This document shows positions 30,227-38,771 of a stretch of 64,000 nucleotides of DNA, one piece after another. The stretch's first letter is position 1; each line of letters opens with the position of its first letter. The stretch lies in the NCBI RefSeq assembly GCF_001767255.1, contig NZ_CP017639.1, forward strand, positions 1,758,875-1,822,874, read 5' to 3'. The notes under the pieces are model-generated. The model was not told the origin of the DNA. It made no database searches and saw only the letters and a program-made list of their open reading frames with translations. Made by a program: the position numbers and the translations under genes. The DNA comes from Corynebacterium sp. NML98-0116. GTDB taxonomy: Bacteria > Actinomycetota > Actinomycetes > Mycobacteriales > Mycobacteriaceae.

Positions 30227-30706
30227 CTAGCGCATTTTGTGCATAAGGCGTCGCCACACAACCCGCGCCGCGGAGTGCGGCAACGCAACGAGCTCGCGCG
30301 CGTAGTTCTTCGGCCGGGAGCGGCGCGGGGTGCGCGCAGGCACCATCTCCACTGGAATCCCCAGGTGCCAGGCCCACACGCGCGTGCGGCGCACGTGGAA
30401 GTTGCTGGTCACCACGATCAGCCGCGGCGCGTGCGGGAACAACGCGCGGGTACGCTCGAGGTTTTCGTTCGTCGACGACGCATGGGGCTCCTGAATGATC
30501 AGTTCACGGGGCACGCCGCGCTCGACAAGCCAGCGAGCCATCACGGCCGCCTCCCCGCGGCCGGTGACCACGATGGCGCGCCGCACGCCAGCGTGCGCGT
30601 CCGTCCGCCAGCGGAGCAGTGCGCTGCAGAGCCGGGCGTGCAGCATGCGCGACGGGTGGCCGTCGACAATTCGCGCACCCAGCACCACGATGGGACTGCT
30701 ACTCAC
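30227..30706 (-). CDS. YdcF-like (DUF218) protein
   Basis: The 159-residue protein has the DUF218/YdcF hallmarks: a strand ending in VVLGARI, a Gly-rich [16 protein letters not shown], the acidic-Ser segment [11 protein letters not shown] and the final [14 protein letters not shown]. The family is linked to envelope sugar metabolism in some bacteria but the exact reaction is not known. It lacks the usual membrane segments. The GTG at 30706 overlaps the purE stop, so the two are coupled. Confidence 0.78.
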   Translation of the reverse strand: MSSSPIVVLGARIVDGHPSRMLHARLCSALLRWRTDAHAGVRRAIVVTGRGEAAVMARWLVERGVPRELIIQEPHASSTNENLERTRALFPHAPRLIVVTSNFHVRRTRVWAWHLGIPVEMVPARTPRRSRPKNYARELVALPHSAARVVWRRLMHKMR

Positions 30707-31199
30707 CCAGCAACCGGCTGCGCAGCGCGGCATCCTTACGCTCAACTTCGGCCGCCATGTCGGCCTGGTACTTCGCCATCTTGTCCACTAGTTCCGGATC
30801 CCCGGCACCGAGCATCCGAACAGCAAGCAGGCCCGCGTTCTTCGCGCCGCCGATAGACACCGTCGCGACTGGAACACCCCCTGGCATCTGCACGATGGAA
30901 AGCAGAGAATCCAGCCCGTCAAGGTCCTTCAATGCGCGAGGGATACCGATGACTGGCAGTGGCGTTGCCGCGGCAACCATCCCCGGCAGGTGGGCTGCCC
31001 CACCGGCGCACGCAATGATGACCTGGATGCCACGTTCATGTGCTTGCTTCGCATAGGCAAGCATCTTCTCAGGGGTGCGGTGCGCGGAGACCACCCCGAC
31101 CTCAAACGGCACCCCGAACTCCGCAAGTACCTCTGCGGCAGGCGCAACCGTGTCCCAGTCCGAATCCGAGCCCATGATGAGGCCAACGCGTGCGTTCAT
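30699..31199 (-). CDS. purE: N5-carboxyaminoimidazole ribonucleotide mutase
   Basis: PurE rearranges N5-CAIR to CAIR in purine synthesis. The 166-residue product has the nucleotide loop MGSDSDWDT, the active-site [11 protein letters not shown] and [13 protein letters not shown], and [12 protein letters not shown]. It pairs with purK upstream (18-base gap). Its last 25 codons recur as a relic at 23394-23474. Confidence 0.95.
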   Translation of the reverse strand: MNARVGLIMGSDSDWDTVAPAAEVLAEFGVPFEVGVVSAHRTPEKMLAYAKQAHERGIQVIIACAGGAAHLPGMVAAATPLPVIGIPRALKDLDGLDSLLSIVQMPGGVPVATVSIGGAKNAGLLAVRMLGAGDPELVDKMAKYQADMAAEVERKDAALRSRLLGE

Positions 31200-31217
31200 G
31201 AAGAAACTCTCCTCCTG

Positions 31218-32399
31218 TTAGTACCAGTTCGCGTGAACAATAAAGTGCGCGGCGTGCTGCGCAATTGCCAAGGTGGACGTGGCGTCGTAGCCGGTGACGT
31301 TGACGTGTCCCATCTTGCGCCCAGGGCGCCAGCTCTTGCCGTACAGGTGCACCTTGGCCTCCGGGTAGCGGCGCATCACCTCGATGACGCGCTGCTCCAT
31401 CGGCATCTGCGGATCCTCCTCCGCACCGAGAGTGTTCACCATCACCGTGACCGGCTCGAGCGTGTCCACGGACCCGAGCGGCCAGTTCAGGACCGCGCGC
31501 AGGTGCTGCTCAAACTGGGAGGTCACGCAGCCGTCCTGCGTCCAGTGCCCCGTGTTGTGCGGGCGCATCGCAAGCTCGTTGACCAGAATTTTCGACGCCC
31601 CGTCCTCCCCGATGCACTCGAAGAGCTCAACGGCGAGCACGCCCGTAACGTCAAGCTTGGTCGCAATATTGGTGGCAAGATCACGGCACTGTTTCGCCAC
31701 ATCAGCCGGCAGTTCTGGCGCTGGAGCAATCGCGATATGGCAGACGCCGTCCGCCTGCCGTGACTCGACGACGGGCCACGCCTTGACCTCGCCGTCCCGG
31801 TTGCGCGCCACCATCGCGGAAAGTTCGCGGGCGAAGTTCACCTTTTCTTCCGCGTAGAGCACAACGCCCTTCTCAAGCAGATCGGTGACCAGCTGCTCGC
31901 ACTCTTGCAGGGTCTCTGGGAACCAGACGCCGTGCCCGTCGTAGCCTCCGCGCGTCGCCTTGACGCACACGCGGCCGTCGACAAGCTTCCAGAACTCGCG
32001 GGCGTCCTCCACGGAGTCAAACTTCGCAAACGGCGGCACCGGTGCCCCCAGCTCCTTGAGCTTGGTGCGCTGCTCAAGCTTGTCCTGGGCGTAAATCAGC
32101 GCCTGGGGGCGCGGCTCCACGTTGTAACCTTCGTCCAGCAGGCGCTGCAGGAACTCGTTTGGGACGTGTTCGTGGTCGAACGTGATCGCCGAGGCACCCT
32201 GGATGGTTGCGTGCAGGTCGTCGAAGTTGGTGTAGTCACCAAGCTGGACGTCACCAAACACCTGGGCGGCCGAGGCGTCCGGGGCGCCTGCGAGCACCCT
32301 GGGCTGCATTCCAAGTTCGATGGCTTCCGTGTGCATCATTCTGGCAAGCTGACCGTCACCGATAACGGCAACTCTGGGCATTCCTTGAGCGTCTCTCAC
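31218..32399 (-). CDS. purK: N5-carboxyaminoimidazole ribonucleotide synthase
   Basis: PurK is the ATP-grasp enzyme that carboxylates AIR with bicarbonate. The 393-residue product shows the N-terminal VAVIGDGQLARMM, ATP-grasp residues CVKATRGGYDGHGVW and the catalytic block LVNELAMRPHNTGHWT. I use the GTG at 32399, which has AAGG at 9 bases; an ATG at 32381 has its AAGGA too close. Only 39 bases separate it from the divergent budA gene. Confidence 0.9.
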   Translation of the reverse strand: MRDAQGMPRVAVIGDGQLARMMHTEAIELGMQPRVLAGAPDASAAQVFGDVQLGDYTNFDDLHATIQGASAITFDHEHVPNEFLQRLLDEGYNVEPRPQALIYAQDKLEQRTKLKELGAPVPPFAKFDSVEDAREFWKLVDGRVCVKATRGGYDGHGVWFPETLQECEQLVTDLLEKGVVLYAEEKVNFARELSAMVARNRDGEVKAWPVVESRQADGVCHIAIAPAPELPADVAKQCRDLATNIATKLDVTGVLAVELFECIGEDGASKILVNELAMRPHNTGHWTQDGCVTSQFEQHLRAVLNWPLGSVDTLEPVTVMVNTLGAEEDPQMPMEQRVIEVMRRYPEAKVHLYGKSWRPGRKMGHVNVTGYDATSTLAIAQHAAHFIVHANWY

Positions 32400-32426
32400 A
32401 ACGAACTACCTTAGCCTTATGGGCGC

Positions 32427-32432
32427 TACGAT
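32427..32432 (+). promoter_or_regulatory. -10 box of the acetolactate decarboxylase gene
   Basis: TACGAT lies 6 bases before the budA ATG, which predicts a leaderless mRNA. No ribosome binding site precedes the ATG. Confidence 0.55.
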
Positions 32433-32438
32433 GTGGGC

Positions 32439-33176
32439 ATGACTGAAACGAATCCCGCGATTGTTCGCCATACCATCTTCCAAAACTCGTTGATGACCGC
32501 GCTTCTCGACGGCATCTACGAAGGCGAACTGACCATCGGAGACATCCTCGGCAAAGGAAACTTCGGCCTTGGCACCTTCGACGGGCTCGACGGAGAGATG
32601 ATTATTCTCGACGGCGTGTGCTACCAGCTCACCAGCGACGGCAAGGCGCGCGTCGCAAGCCTTGACCAGCGCACACCGTTTACCGTGGTCACCAACTTTG
32701 TGCCGCGCATCCGCGTCGACGCGCCGAAAGGGATGCGGCGCGCGGAACTGGCCGAGTTCATCGACGCGCTCGAGCCGAGCCACAACTTCTTCTACGCCGT
32801 CAGAATCACCGGCACCTTCGACGAGGTGGTCACCCGCACCGTGACCAAGCAGGAGAAACCGTACCGCCCCATGACGGAGGCCATCGGCGATGACGCCGAG
32901 CACCACTTCACCGACGTACACGGCATCATCGGCGGCTTCCGCACGCCCGCCTACGCCAAAGGCATCGGGGTGCCCGGCTGCCACGTCCACTTCATTGACG
33001 ACGCCCGCACCGCCGGCGGCCACGTGCTCGACTACACCATCAACGACGCCGTCATCGAGCTGTGCCCCGCCACCGACATGGATCTGCACCTGCCGATCAC
33101 GGCAGACTTCCAGGCAGGCAGCCTCAGCCCGAGCGACCTGGACAGCCAGCTGCACACAACGGAAATTAAGGAGTAG
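32439..33176 (+). CDS. budA: Alpha-acetolactate decarboxylase
   Basis: This enzyme converts acetolactate to acetoin, diverting pyruvate to a neutral product. The 245-residue cytoplasmic protein has the family signatures HTIFQNSLMTALLDGIYEG, FYAVRITGTF and the zinc-binding histidines of HHFTDVHGIIGGFRTP and GCHVHFIDD. The ATG at 32439 is chosen by the -10 spacing. No acetolactate synthase or acetoin dehydrogenase gene is adjacent. Its stop directly abuts the convergent PH-domain gene. Confidence 0.92.
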   Translation: MTETNPAIVRHTIFQNSLMTALLDGIYEGELTIGDILGKGNFGLGTFDGLDGEMIILDGVCYQLTSDGKARVASLDQRTPFTVVTNFVPRIRVDAPKGMRRAELAEFIDALEPSHNFFYAVRITGTFDEVVTRTVTKQEKPYRPMTEAIGDDAEHHFTDVHGIIGGFRTPAYAKGIGVPGCHVHFIDDARTAGGHVLDYTINDAVIELCPATDMDLHLPITADFQAGSLSPSDLDSQLHTTEIKE

Positions 33177-33638
33177 TTAGCGGCGGCGCAGGCTCTCGTC
33201 CAGCGCACGCTCCACCGCACGCGCCTTCCCCACCTGCGGGAAGAACACCGGCTGGTCGAACCCCCACAGGGCGATGGACAGCCCGCCGCGCTGGCGTCGA
33301 AAAGAATGAATCTGGCGCAGCGGGATGGAGTCGACCGCACCGCGCGCCGAGCGGGCGAGGATGCGGCGGTCGGTGAGCAGGAAGCGCTGGCGGCGGTGGC
33401 GAACCACCGGCAACACAAAGCGCCACACTGACAGCAGCGCCCACACCGCAACCACGATGTTGTGCGCCTGGGGGTTCACAAACGGGGTGACGTCCATCCA
33501 ACCGATGGCAATCCAGGCGATCCCGGTGATCACGATGAGCTCGAGCAACGGGAAAATAAGGCTCGTTAACGGCGGGTTCGTGTCGGCGAGGACGGCCTCG
33601 CCCTCTGCCAGCTGAAACTTCACCCGCGACTGTTGCAC
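33177..33638 (-). CDS. PH-domain membrane protein (Rv3278c-like)
   Basis: The 153-residue protein has two membrane segments (about residues 28-75) followed by a bacterial PH-like domain (FLLTDRRILARSARGAVDSIPLRQI cut short here as RRILARSARGAVDSIPLRQ). It matches the position of Rv3278c between birA and purK. The function is unknown. The GTG at 33638 starts 10 bases after the birA stop, and TAGGAT at 33646-33651 could be a -10 for a leaderless transcript. Confidence 0.75.
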   Translation of the reverse strand: MQQSRVKFQLAEGEAVLADTNPPLTSLIFPLLELIVITGIAWIAIGWMDVTPFVNPQAHNIVVAVWALLSVWRFVLPVVRHRRQRFLLTDRRILARSARGAVDSIPLRQIHSFRRQRGGLSIALWGFDQPVFFPQVGKARAVERALDESLRRR

Positions 33639-33648
33639 GGCACAGATC

Positions 33649-34371
33649 CTACTGTTTCGGCCGGAGGTGGTGCACATCTCCGACGCTGTACGCCGTGCCG
33701 TCGATGATCACTTCGCCCTCATCGTTGACCCCGTCGACAGTGCCGATCGCTTCACCATCATGCAGCTCAATGCGCACGTGCTGCCCGATCGTGCTGCACA
33801 CTTTGCGGTAGTCGGCCAGCAGCTGCGGGTCGCGCTGCTGCCACTGCGCGAAACGCTCACCCATCGCGCACAGCACCTGCGTGGTGAAGTCCACGAAGTC
33901 GACGTCGATCCCCTCGAGATTCAGCGCCGTTGCGGTGGGGATGGGCAGCTGCTCGGGCTCGAAGTTGAGGTTGATGCCGATGCCGACCACTACGCGCCCG
34001 TCCGCCAGTCCGGAGAGAATCCCGGCGAGCTTCTTCCCGCCGATCTGCACGTCGTTCGGCCATTTGAGCTGGGCCTGCGGCACGACGTCGGTCACCGCGA
34101 CGCCGGGCGCGATCGACAGCAGCCCGAACGGTGGCGGGTTGTCGTCGATGCGCAGCACCATGCTCATCGCCAGCTGCGCACCCTTCGGGCTGACCCACTT
34201 GCGGCCAAGTCGCCCGCGCGACGCCGTCTGCTCCCCCGCGATGAGCACGGTGCCGGGTTCGCCTTTGTTGAGGAGATCGTCGTTCGTCGACCCGGTGGTT
34301 TCCACCCAGCGCACCACCGGCCAATACTTTTCGACGCCCCGCTGGAGCCTGCTCAGTTCTTCAGCATTCAT
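33649..34371 (-). CDS. birA: Biotin-[acetyl-CoA-carboxylase] ligase
   Basis: BirA activates biotin and attaches it to the biotin carboxyl carrier domains of AccA3 and pyruvate carboxylase, both encoded in this window. The 240-residue product is the short form without the DNA-binding domain. It has TTGSTNDDL, the biotinyl-AMP loop ASRGRLGRKWVSP, and KWPNDVQIGGKKLAGIL. It lies upstream of the PH-domain gene and close to accD, as in relatives. Confidence 0.94.
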   Translation of the reverse strand: MNAEELSRLQRGVEKYWPVVRWVETTGSTNDDLLNKGEPGTVLIAGEQTASRGRLGRKWVSPKGAQLAMSMVLRIDDNPPPFGLLSIAPGVAVTDVVPQAQLKWPNDVQIGGKKLAGILSGLADGRVVVGIGINLNFEPEQLPIPTATALNLEGIDVDFVDFTTQVLCAMGERFAQWQQRDPQLLADYRKVCSTIGQHVRIELHDGEAIGTVDGVNDEGEVIIDGTAYSVGDVHHLRPKQ

Positions 34372-34389
34372 GTTGACCTAATCTAGCGC

Positions 34390-34395
34390 TACTGT
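34390..34395 (+). promoter_or_regulatory. -10 box of the DoxX-like gene
   Basis: TACTGT lies 7 bases before the ATG at 34403, again predicting a leaderless transcript. Confidence 0.45.
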
Positions 34396-34402
34396 TAGAC
34401 AC

Positions 34403-34825
34403 ATGACGATTCAACGTTTCCTCCGCAAGGCACTCATCCCGACGTTCGGGGTGGCCGGCATCCTGCACTTCATCAAACCAGAACCTTTCGATTCGATCGT
34501 TCCCGAGTCCCTCCCAGGTGAGGCCCGGACGTATACCTACGCGTCCGGCGCCGCGGAGTTGGCAGCTGCTGTGCTGCTGGCCGCGCCCAAGCTTGGCCCG
34601 GCGTCACATGCGGGACACCAGAAACGTGCGCCGAAGCTGCGCAAACTCGGTGGTGGCTTCGCAGCAGCGCTCTTGCTGGCCGTGTGGCCTGCGAACTTCG
34701 AGATGGCCCGCCAGTGGCGCAACAAGCCGTGGCAAAAGCAGGTGATCAGCATCGGTCGACTTCCGCTGCAGCTGCCGCTGATCTCAGCTGCGTGGAGCAT
34801 TTTCAAGGACCCGAGCATGCGCTAA
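34403..34825 (+). CDS. DoxX-like membrane protein
   Basis: The 140-residue protein has about three to four hydrophobic segments and the DoxX-family opening (FGVAGILHFIKPEPFDSIVP). A segment of about ten charged residues (HQKRAPKLRKLG) interrupts the membrane helices. The function is not known; some DoxX proteins act in thiol-redox complexes. It is divergent from birA and 105 bases before accD. Confidence 0.7.
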   Translation: MTIQRFLRKALIPTFGVAGILHFIKPEPFDSIVPESLPGEARTYTYASGAAELAAAVLLAAPKLGPASHAGHQKRAPKLRKLGGGFAAALLLAVWPANFEMARQWRNKPWQKQVISIGRLPLQLPLISAAWSIFKDPSMR

Positions 34826-34888
34826 GCGCGTTGCCCGTGCCGTGTTGGCGTCCTGGCACCTGAAACATAAGGGCCCCGCCGCGCGATT

Positions 34889-34894
34889 TATAAT
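34889..34894 (+). promoter_or_regulatory. Consensus -10 box of the accD operon
   Basis: A perfect TATAAT lies 37 bases before the accD ATG, giving a leader of about 30 bases with CTGAGG as the ribosome binding site. It should drive accD-accE-maf-DUF3151. Confidence 0.7.
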
Positions 34895-34930
34895 GTGGTT
34901 TTCTTTCCGTGCTAGTTAGACTGAGGCGAT

Positions 34931-36457
34931 ATGGGCGATAAATCTTCTTCCAAACCTGACATGTCGACGACTGCAGGCCGTATCCAAGATCTGCGCAACC
35001 GGCTTGACGAGGCCCAGGCGCCGCTTGGCCAGGACGCGATCGACGCGGTCCACGAGGCCGGGGACCTGACTGCGCGTGAGCGTGTCGAGCGTTTGCTGGA
35101 CGCGGGCTCCTTCGTGGAGGTCGACGCGCTGGCACGCCACCGCGTCGAGGCATACAAGATGGACCGCACCAAGCCGTCGACGGACGGTGTCGTGGCAGGT
35201 TACGGCCTTATCGACGGCCGCCGCGTGTGCGTATTCTCCCAGGACGCCACCATTTTCGACGGCGGCATCGGCGAGGTGTACGCCGAGAAGATCCTCAAAG
35301 TCTACGAGCTGGCCGCAAAGACTGGCGTGCCGGTAATCGGGTTCTACGACTCGCTCGGCCCGCGCTGGCAGGAGGGCGTCGTCACGGCTCACATGCAGGC
35401 GAAGATCCTGCGTGCTGCGACGCAGGCTTCTGGCCTGTTGCCGCAAATCGCCGTGGTTGCCGGCGAGGTTGCCACGCTTGCTGCCACCACTGTCCCGCTG
35501 GCTGACATGCGCATCATGGTCGACGGCGCGAGCCTTCACCTGGCCGCAACCGACGTCGCCTCCAAGGTCGCTGGTAGCGAGGTGACCGCGGAGCAGCTCG
35601 GCGGCGCGGACGTCCACGCGGCCACCACTGGTGTTGCAAACATTCGCGTCAGCACCGACGAGCAGGCTGTCGACGAGGTGCGCAAGCTCATGAGCTACCT
35701 GCCGCTGAACAACCGCGCGGCTGCTCCCGTGGCTGACGCCGCCGAGGGCGCTGACGCCAGCGTGCTTGACTCCCTGGTTCCCGACGAGGACGCCCAGCCA
35801 TACGACATCACCACCGTCATCGAGACGATCACCGACGGCGACTTCTACGAGCTCGGCGGCGCCCACGCCGGCAACGTCGTCACCGGGTTTGCGCACATTG
35901 ACGGTCGGGCGCTCGGCATCGTAGCCACGCAGCCAAGTGTGCTCGCTGGCTGCCTGAGCGCCGACGCTGCCCGAAAGGCCGCGCGCTTCATCCGCACCTG
36001 CGACGCGTTCAACCTGCCGCTGCTGCACATCGTGGACTGCCCAGGCTTCGTCCCGACCGTCGAGGAGGAGCAGGCAGGCGCCCTGTCCGCTGCGTCCACG
36101 CTGGCGTACGCCTTCGCTGAGGCCCAGGTGGGCACCATTACTGTGATCACGCGCAAGGCGCTCGGCACCGCCTACTCGGTGCTCGGCTCGAAGGGCCTGG
36201 GCGCTGACCTTGTCTTCGCGTGGCCGACCGCGCAGATCGCGCTGGCTGACGCACCGACGGCTGCTGAGGCGTTGGGCGTCGATACGCAGGCGTACGAGGA
36301 AGAAAACCTCAACCCCTACGTCGCTACCGAGCGCGGCCTTGTCGACGCCGTCATCGCACCTAGCGACACCCGCGCCCAGGTCGTGGAGGGCCTGCGCCTG
36401 CTGGAGCGCAAGGTTGTCTATCCGCCGCAGAAGAAGCACGGCAACCTGCCGCTGTAA
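34931..36457 (+). CDS. accD: Acyl-CoA carboxylase beta subunit, degenerate active site
   Basis: This 508-residue protein belongs to the biotin-dependent carboxyltransferase beta family (DtsR/AccD5). Position and conserved blocks agree: TTAGRIQDLRNRLDEA, TDGVVAGYGLIDGR, ARFIRTCDAFNLPLLHIVDC, AWPTAQIA and the tail KKHGNLPL. The two oxyanion-hole motifs are not conserved. At residues 178-184 the usual GACAGG reads GEVATLA, and after WPTAQIA the usual VMGA-x-GAV reads LADAPTA (438-444) with about 25 residues missing. It is therefore probably non-catalytic and structural within the long-chain acyl-CoA carboxylase. The frame is intact. Confidence 0.88.
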   Translation: MGDKSSSKPDMSTTAGRIQDLRNRLDEAQAPLGQDAIDAVHEAGDLTARERVERLLDAGSFVEVDALARHRVEAYKMDRTKPSTDGVVAGYGLIDGRRVCVFSQDATIFDGGIGEVYAEKILKVYELAAKTGVPVIGFYDSLGPRWQEGVVTAHMQAKILRAATQASGLLPQIAVVAGEVATLAATTVPLADMRIMVDGASLHLAATDVASKVAGSEVTAEQLGGADVHAATTGVANIRVSTDEQAVDEVRKLMSYLPLNNRAAAPVADAAEGADASVLDSLVPDEDAQPYDITTVIETITDGDFYELGGAHAGNVVTGFAHIDGRALGIVATQPSVLAGCLSADAARKAARFIRTCDAFNLPLLHIVDCPGFVPTVEEEQAGALSAASTLAYAFAEAQVGTITVITRKALGTAYSVLGSKGLGADLVFAWPTAQIALADAPTAAEALGVDTQAYEEENLNPYVATERGLVDAVIAPSDTRAQVVEGLRLLERKVVYPPQKKHGNLPL

Positions 36458-36472
36458 CCACGAAAGGAACGT

Positions 36473-36676
36473 ATGTCTTCCCTCCCCTTCGACGTTGTGA
36501 AAGGCAACCCCTCCCCCGAGGAGGTCGAGGCGCTGCGCCTCGTGCTGGAGCAACTGCAGCAGCAGGCGCAGGCGGCGAAGCGCGGGCAGCGCAACCTGTG
36601 GGGCGTAGCGCCATCGCCGGTGCATGCGCCGACTCTGTTTAACCCGCTCGCGTTCTCCCCTTCGACGTACTCCTAA
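36473..36676 (+). CDS. accE: Acyl-CoA carboxylase epsilon subunit
   Basis: This 67-residue protein fits the small epsilon subunit that stabilises actinobacterial acyl-CoA carboxylases. It has the typical FDVVKGNPSPEEVEALRLVL helix, a charged middle and a NLWG segment. AAAGGAA precedes the ATG. It is 15 bases after accD and 3 bases before maf. Confidence 0.9.
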   Translation: MSSLPFDVVKGNPSPEEVEALRLVLEQLQQQAQAAKRGQRNLWGVAPSPVHAPTLFNPLAFSPSTYS

Positions 36677-36679
36677 GCC

Positions 36680-37273
36680 ATGCGGATTGTTCTCGCCTCA
36701 CAGTCGCCGTCGCGCCGAATGTTGCTCGAGCAGGGCGGCATCAAGCCGGTGCTTCGGCCCGCCAACATCGACGAGGATGCGGTGATCGCCTCGCTTGTCG
36801 ACGCCCCACCAGCGCACACCGTCGCCGCCCTCGCCCGCGCTAAGGCTGAGACCGTCGCCGGCGAGTTCCCTAACGACGTCGTGGTCGGCTGCGATTCCAT
36901 GCTGCTTCTGGACGGCCAGCTGCTGGGCAAGCCGCACACCGTTGAGGCCACGATCGAGCGCTGGCGTGCGCAACGCGGCAAGGCCGCAGAGCTGCTCACC
37001 GGCCACGCCGTCGCCTACAACGGCGAGTGGGTCACGGACACTGTGCGCACCACCATCCGCTTCGGTGAGGCAAGCGACGCCGACATCGTCGCCTACGCCA
37101 ATTCCGGCCAGCCGCTGCAGTGCGCGGGCGCGTTTACGCTCGAGGCGCTCGGCTCCTGGTTTATTGACTCCATTGACGGCGACCCAACCAGCGTCATCGG
37201 CTTGTCGATGCCGCTGCTGCGGCGCTGCCTCTATCACTTCGGACTGGACACGTCGGAGTTCTGGGTATCCTAG
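36680..37273 (+). CDS. maf: Maf-family nucleotide pyrophosphatase
   Basis: Maf proteins hydrolyse non-canonical or TTP/UTP-type nucleotides and influence septation. The 197-residue product has the N-terminal LASQSPSRRMLLEQGG and VVGCDSMLLLDGQ, QCAGAFTLEALG. It sits after accE as in mycobacteria (Rv3282). Confidence 0.92.
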   Translation: MRIVLASQSPSRRMLLEQGGIKPVLRPANIDEDAVIASLVDAPPAHTVAALARAKAETVAGEFPNDVVVGCDSMLLLDGQLLGKPHTVEATIERWRAQRGKAAELLTGHAVAYNGEWVTDTVRTTIRFGEASDADIVAYANSGQPLQCAGAFTLEALGSWFIDSIDGDPTSVIGLSMPLLRRCLYHFGLDTSEFWVS

Positions 37274-37278
37274 TCGGC

Positions 37279-37674
37279 ATGAAGTTCAACGACATGCTTG
37301 CCCCTGACCCGATCCACCTCCCAGAAGACCCAGCCACCGGCTGCGATCTGCTCGCCGACGCCACCGCCGTCGCACACCCTGACTCCCCCGCCGTGTGGGC
37401 CGCCCGCGCCGAGCGCGAGCTGGCAGACGGCGACACGATCGTCGCCTACGCGTACGCCCGCACCGGCTACCACCGCTCGCTCGACCGGTTGCGCGCCAAC
37501 GGCTGGAAGGGCTGGGGCCCGGTTCCGACCTCACACGAGGCGAACGTGCCGGTGCTCAAGGCTATCGCGATGCTCGCCCTGGCCTCCAAGGCCATTGGCG
37601 ACGACGCCGAGTACGACCGCTGCCGCCAGATGCTTTCCGATGCCGACCCGGACAGCGTAACTACGCTGCTCTAA
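37279..37674 (+). CDS. DUF3151-family protein
   Basis: The 131-residue protein matches the actinobacterial DUF3151 family: HPDSPAVWAARAERELADGD, AYAYARTGYHRSLDRLRANG, the Gly-Trp-rich WKGWGPVPTSHEAN and a helical tail. The function is unknown. It starts 5 bases after the maf stop, in the accD operon. The last 50 bases and the start of the following gene are duplicated at 40921-40999. Confidence 0.82.
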   Translation: MKFNDMLAPDPIHLPEDPATGCDLLADATAVAHPDSPAVWAARAERELADGDTIVAYAYARTGYHRSLDRLRANGWKGWGPVPTSHEANVPVLKAIAMLALASKAIGDDAEYDRCRQMLSDADPDSVTTLL

Positions 37675-37689
37675 ACCCCGGGCGGCGCC

Positions 37690-37716
37690 ATGGCTCGTAT
37701 GGCTAAACGCGACTAG
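37690..37716 (+). pseudogene. Decayed start of an LppP-like gene (8 codons)
   Basis: After the DUF3151 stop the sequence GCCATGGCTCGTATGG reads M-A-R-M-A-K-R-D-stop. The corresponding place after the second DUF3151 tail (40996) reads M-T-R-M-L-F-N-R and continues as an intact lipoprotein gene. The bases between stop and ATG also align (ACCCCGGGCGGCGCC versus CCCCAGGACGAAACC). This looks like the remnant of the same gene start on this side of the inserted block. Confidence 0.5.
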
Positions 37717-38771
37717 GCGAACTTCGCCTCAACGCGCTTGATTGCCTCCTGCGCAACGAGCTCCTGGATGCCCATGTCGAGCTCGGAGGTAAAGCCAACG
37801 CAGGAGCAGTTGATCTCGCCGAGCACGTAGGTGTCCTCGCCGTTCTCGCCGTCGGCCAGCATGAAGTCCGCGGTCCAGATGAGCGGGATGTTGTCGCCGC
37901 CGAGGTTCTCGGCGATGACCGGGCGGGCCTCAGCGAACATGTCGATGAGCTCCTGCCATGCCTCTGGCTTGTCGTAGGTGTACGTTGCGCCGGAGAACAG
38001 GGTTGCAGAGAAGTTGTCGCCGCCCTCTGCCGGCTTCTTGTGCACAACGAACACCGGGTGCGGGCCGACGAGCAGAATGCGGATCTCGCCCTCGACGATG
38101 CGTGGCATGAAGCGCATGTCCACCAGCATGCCGTTGTCGCCAACGATGTACTGGTTGCAGAAGGTCATGAACTCGCCGAGCTCGCGCGTCTCGGTGTGGT
38201 TGTCGACGGCCTCGGTGCAGCGGATCTTGGTGTCCAGTGGCAGCGCGGTGCCCGGCTCGACGGAGGCCGCGAGGTCCTCGTCAGCGATGCGGACGCGCCA
38301 GATGCCCTCGCCGGTTGAGCCACGGTTCTGCTTCAGCACGCGCTCGCCGTAGGACAGGGACGTCGGGAAGGTCTCATGGAAGGTATCGACGTCGTAGTAG
38401 GCGGCGGTGTCGGACGGGACGAGGTCGGTGTCCTTCAGCTTCACCAGGGCGTCCTTCGCGCCGTAGGCCATCATCTCGCCCGGCGTGGACATGCCGACCA
38501 GGCCCGCAACCGAAAGGCTGGTGAGCAGGTCGAAGTAGCCCTTCTCACCGCCAGGGATGTTGCCTGGGTTTACGCGGGAAATGTAGCCGTCAAAGTTCTC
38601 GGAGACGTAGGTGTAGATCGCGTCTTTCCACTCGGGGCGGTAGAAGACAACTTCGGCGTGCCATCCCATAGCCTTGATCGCGTTGACGATCGGCATGGTG
38701 TCTTTCCGGTGTCCGTCGAAATACTTATCCGAGCCGCCCTCGACCTCGAATACGACGATAGCTTTATGCAT
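37713..38771 (-). CDS. Cj0069-family ATP-grasp-like protein
   Basis: The 352-residue protein belongs to the uncharacterised Cj0069 family. It has an N-terminal pre-ATP-grasp domain (KAIVVFEVEGGSDKYFDGHR), a central ATP-grasp-like fold (YGERVLKQNRGSTGEGIWRV) and a C-terminal acidic-Asn metal site (WTADFMLADGENGEDTYVLG then EINCSCVG). This suggests ATP-dependent ligation of a carboxylate to an amine, but the substrate is unknown. The codon choice is of the highly expressed type. AAAGG precedes the ATG. Between the DUF3151 gene and sseA it is unexpected for this locus. Confidence 0.75.
   Translation of the reverse strand: MHKAIVVFEVEGGSDKYFDGHRKDTMPIVNAIKAMGWHAEVVFYRPEWKDAIYTYVSENFDGYISRVNPGNIPGGEKGYFDLLTSLSVAGLVGMSTPGEMMAYGAKDALVKLKDTDLVPSDTAAYYDVDTFHETFPTSLSYGERVLKQNRGSTGEGIWRVRIADEDLAASVEPGTALPLDTKIRCTEAVDNHTETRELGEFMTFCNQYIVGDNGMLVDMRFMPRIVEGEIRILLVGPHPVFVVHKKPAEGGDNFSATLFSGATYTYDKPEAWQELIDMFAEARPVIAENLGGDNIPLIWTADFMLADGENGEDTYVLGEINCSCVGFTSELDMGIQELVAQEAIKRVEAKFA

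Noticed and set aside
34931-36457. accD as a pseudogene
   Set aside because: The frame is open over 508 codons with conserved blocks on both sides of the altered motifs and a consensus promoter, so selection for a protein is likelier than decay.
34916-36625. 569-codon minus-strand frame antisense to accD, accE
   Set aside because: Shadow frame; considered because accD is degenerate, but the plus-strand protein has long family-specific blocks and an intact operon context.
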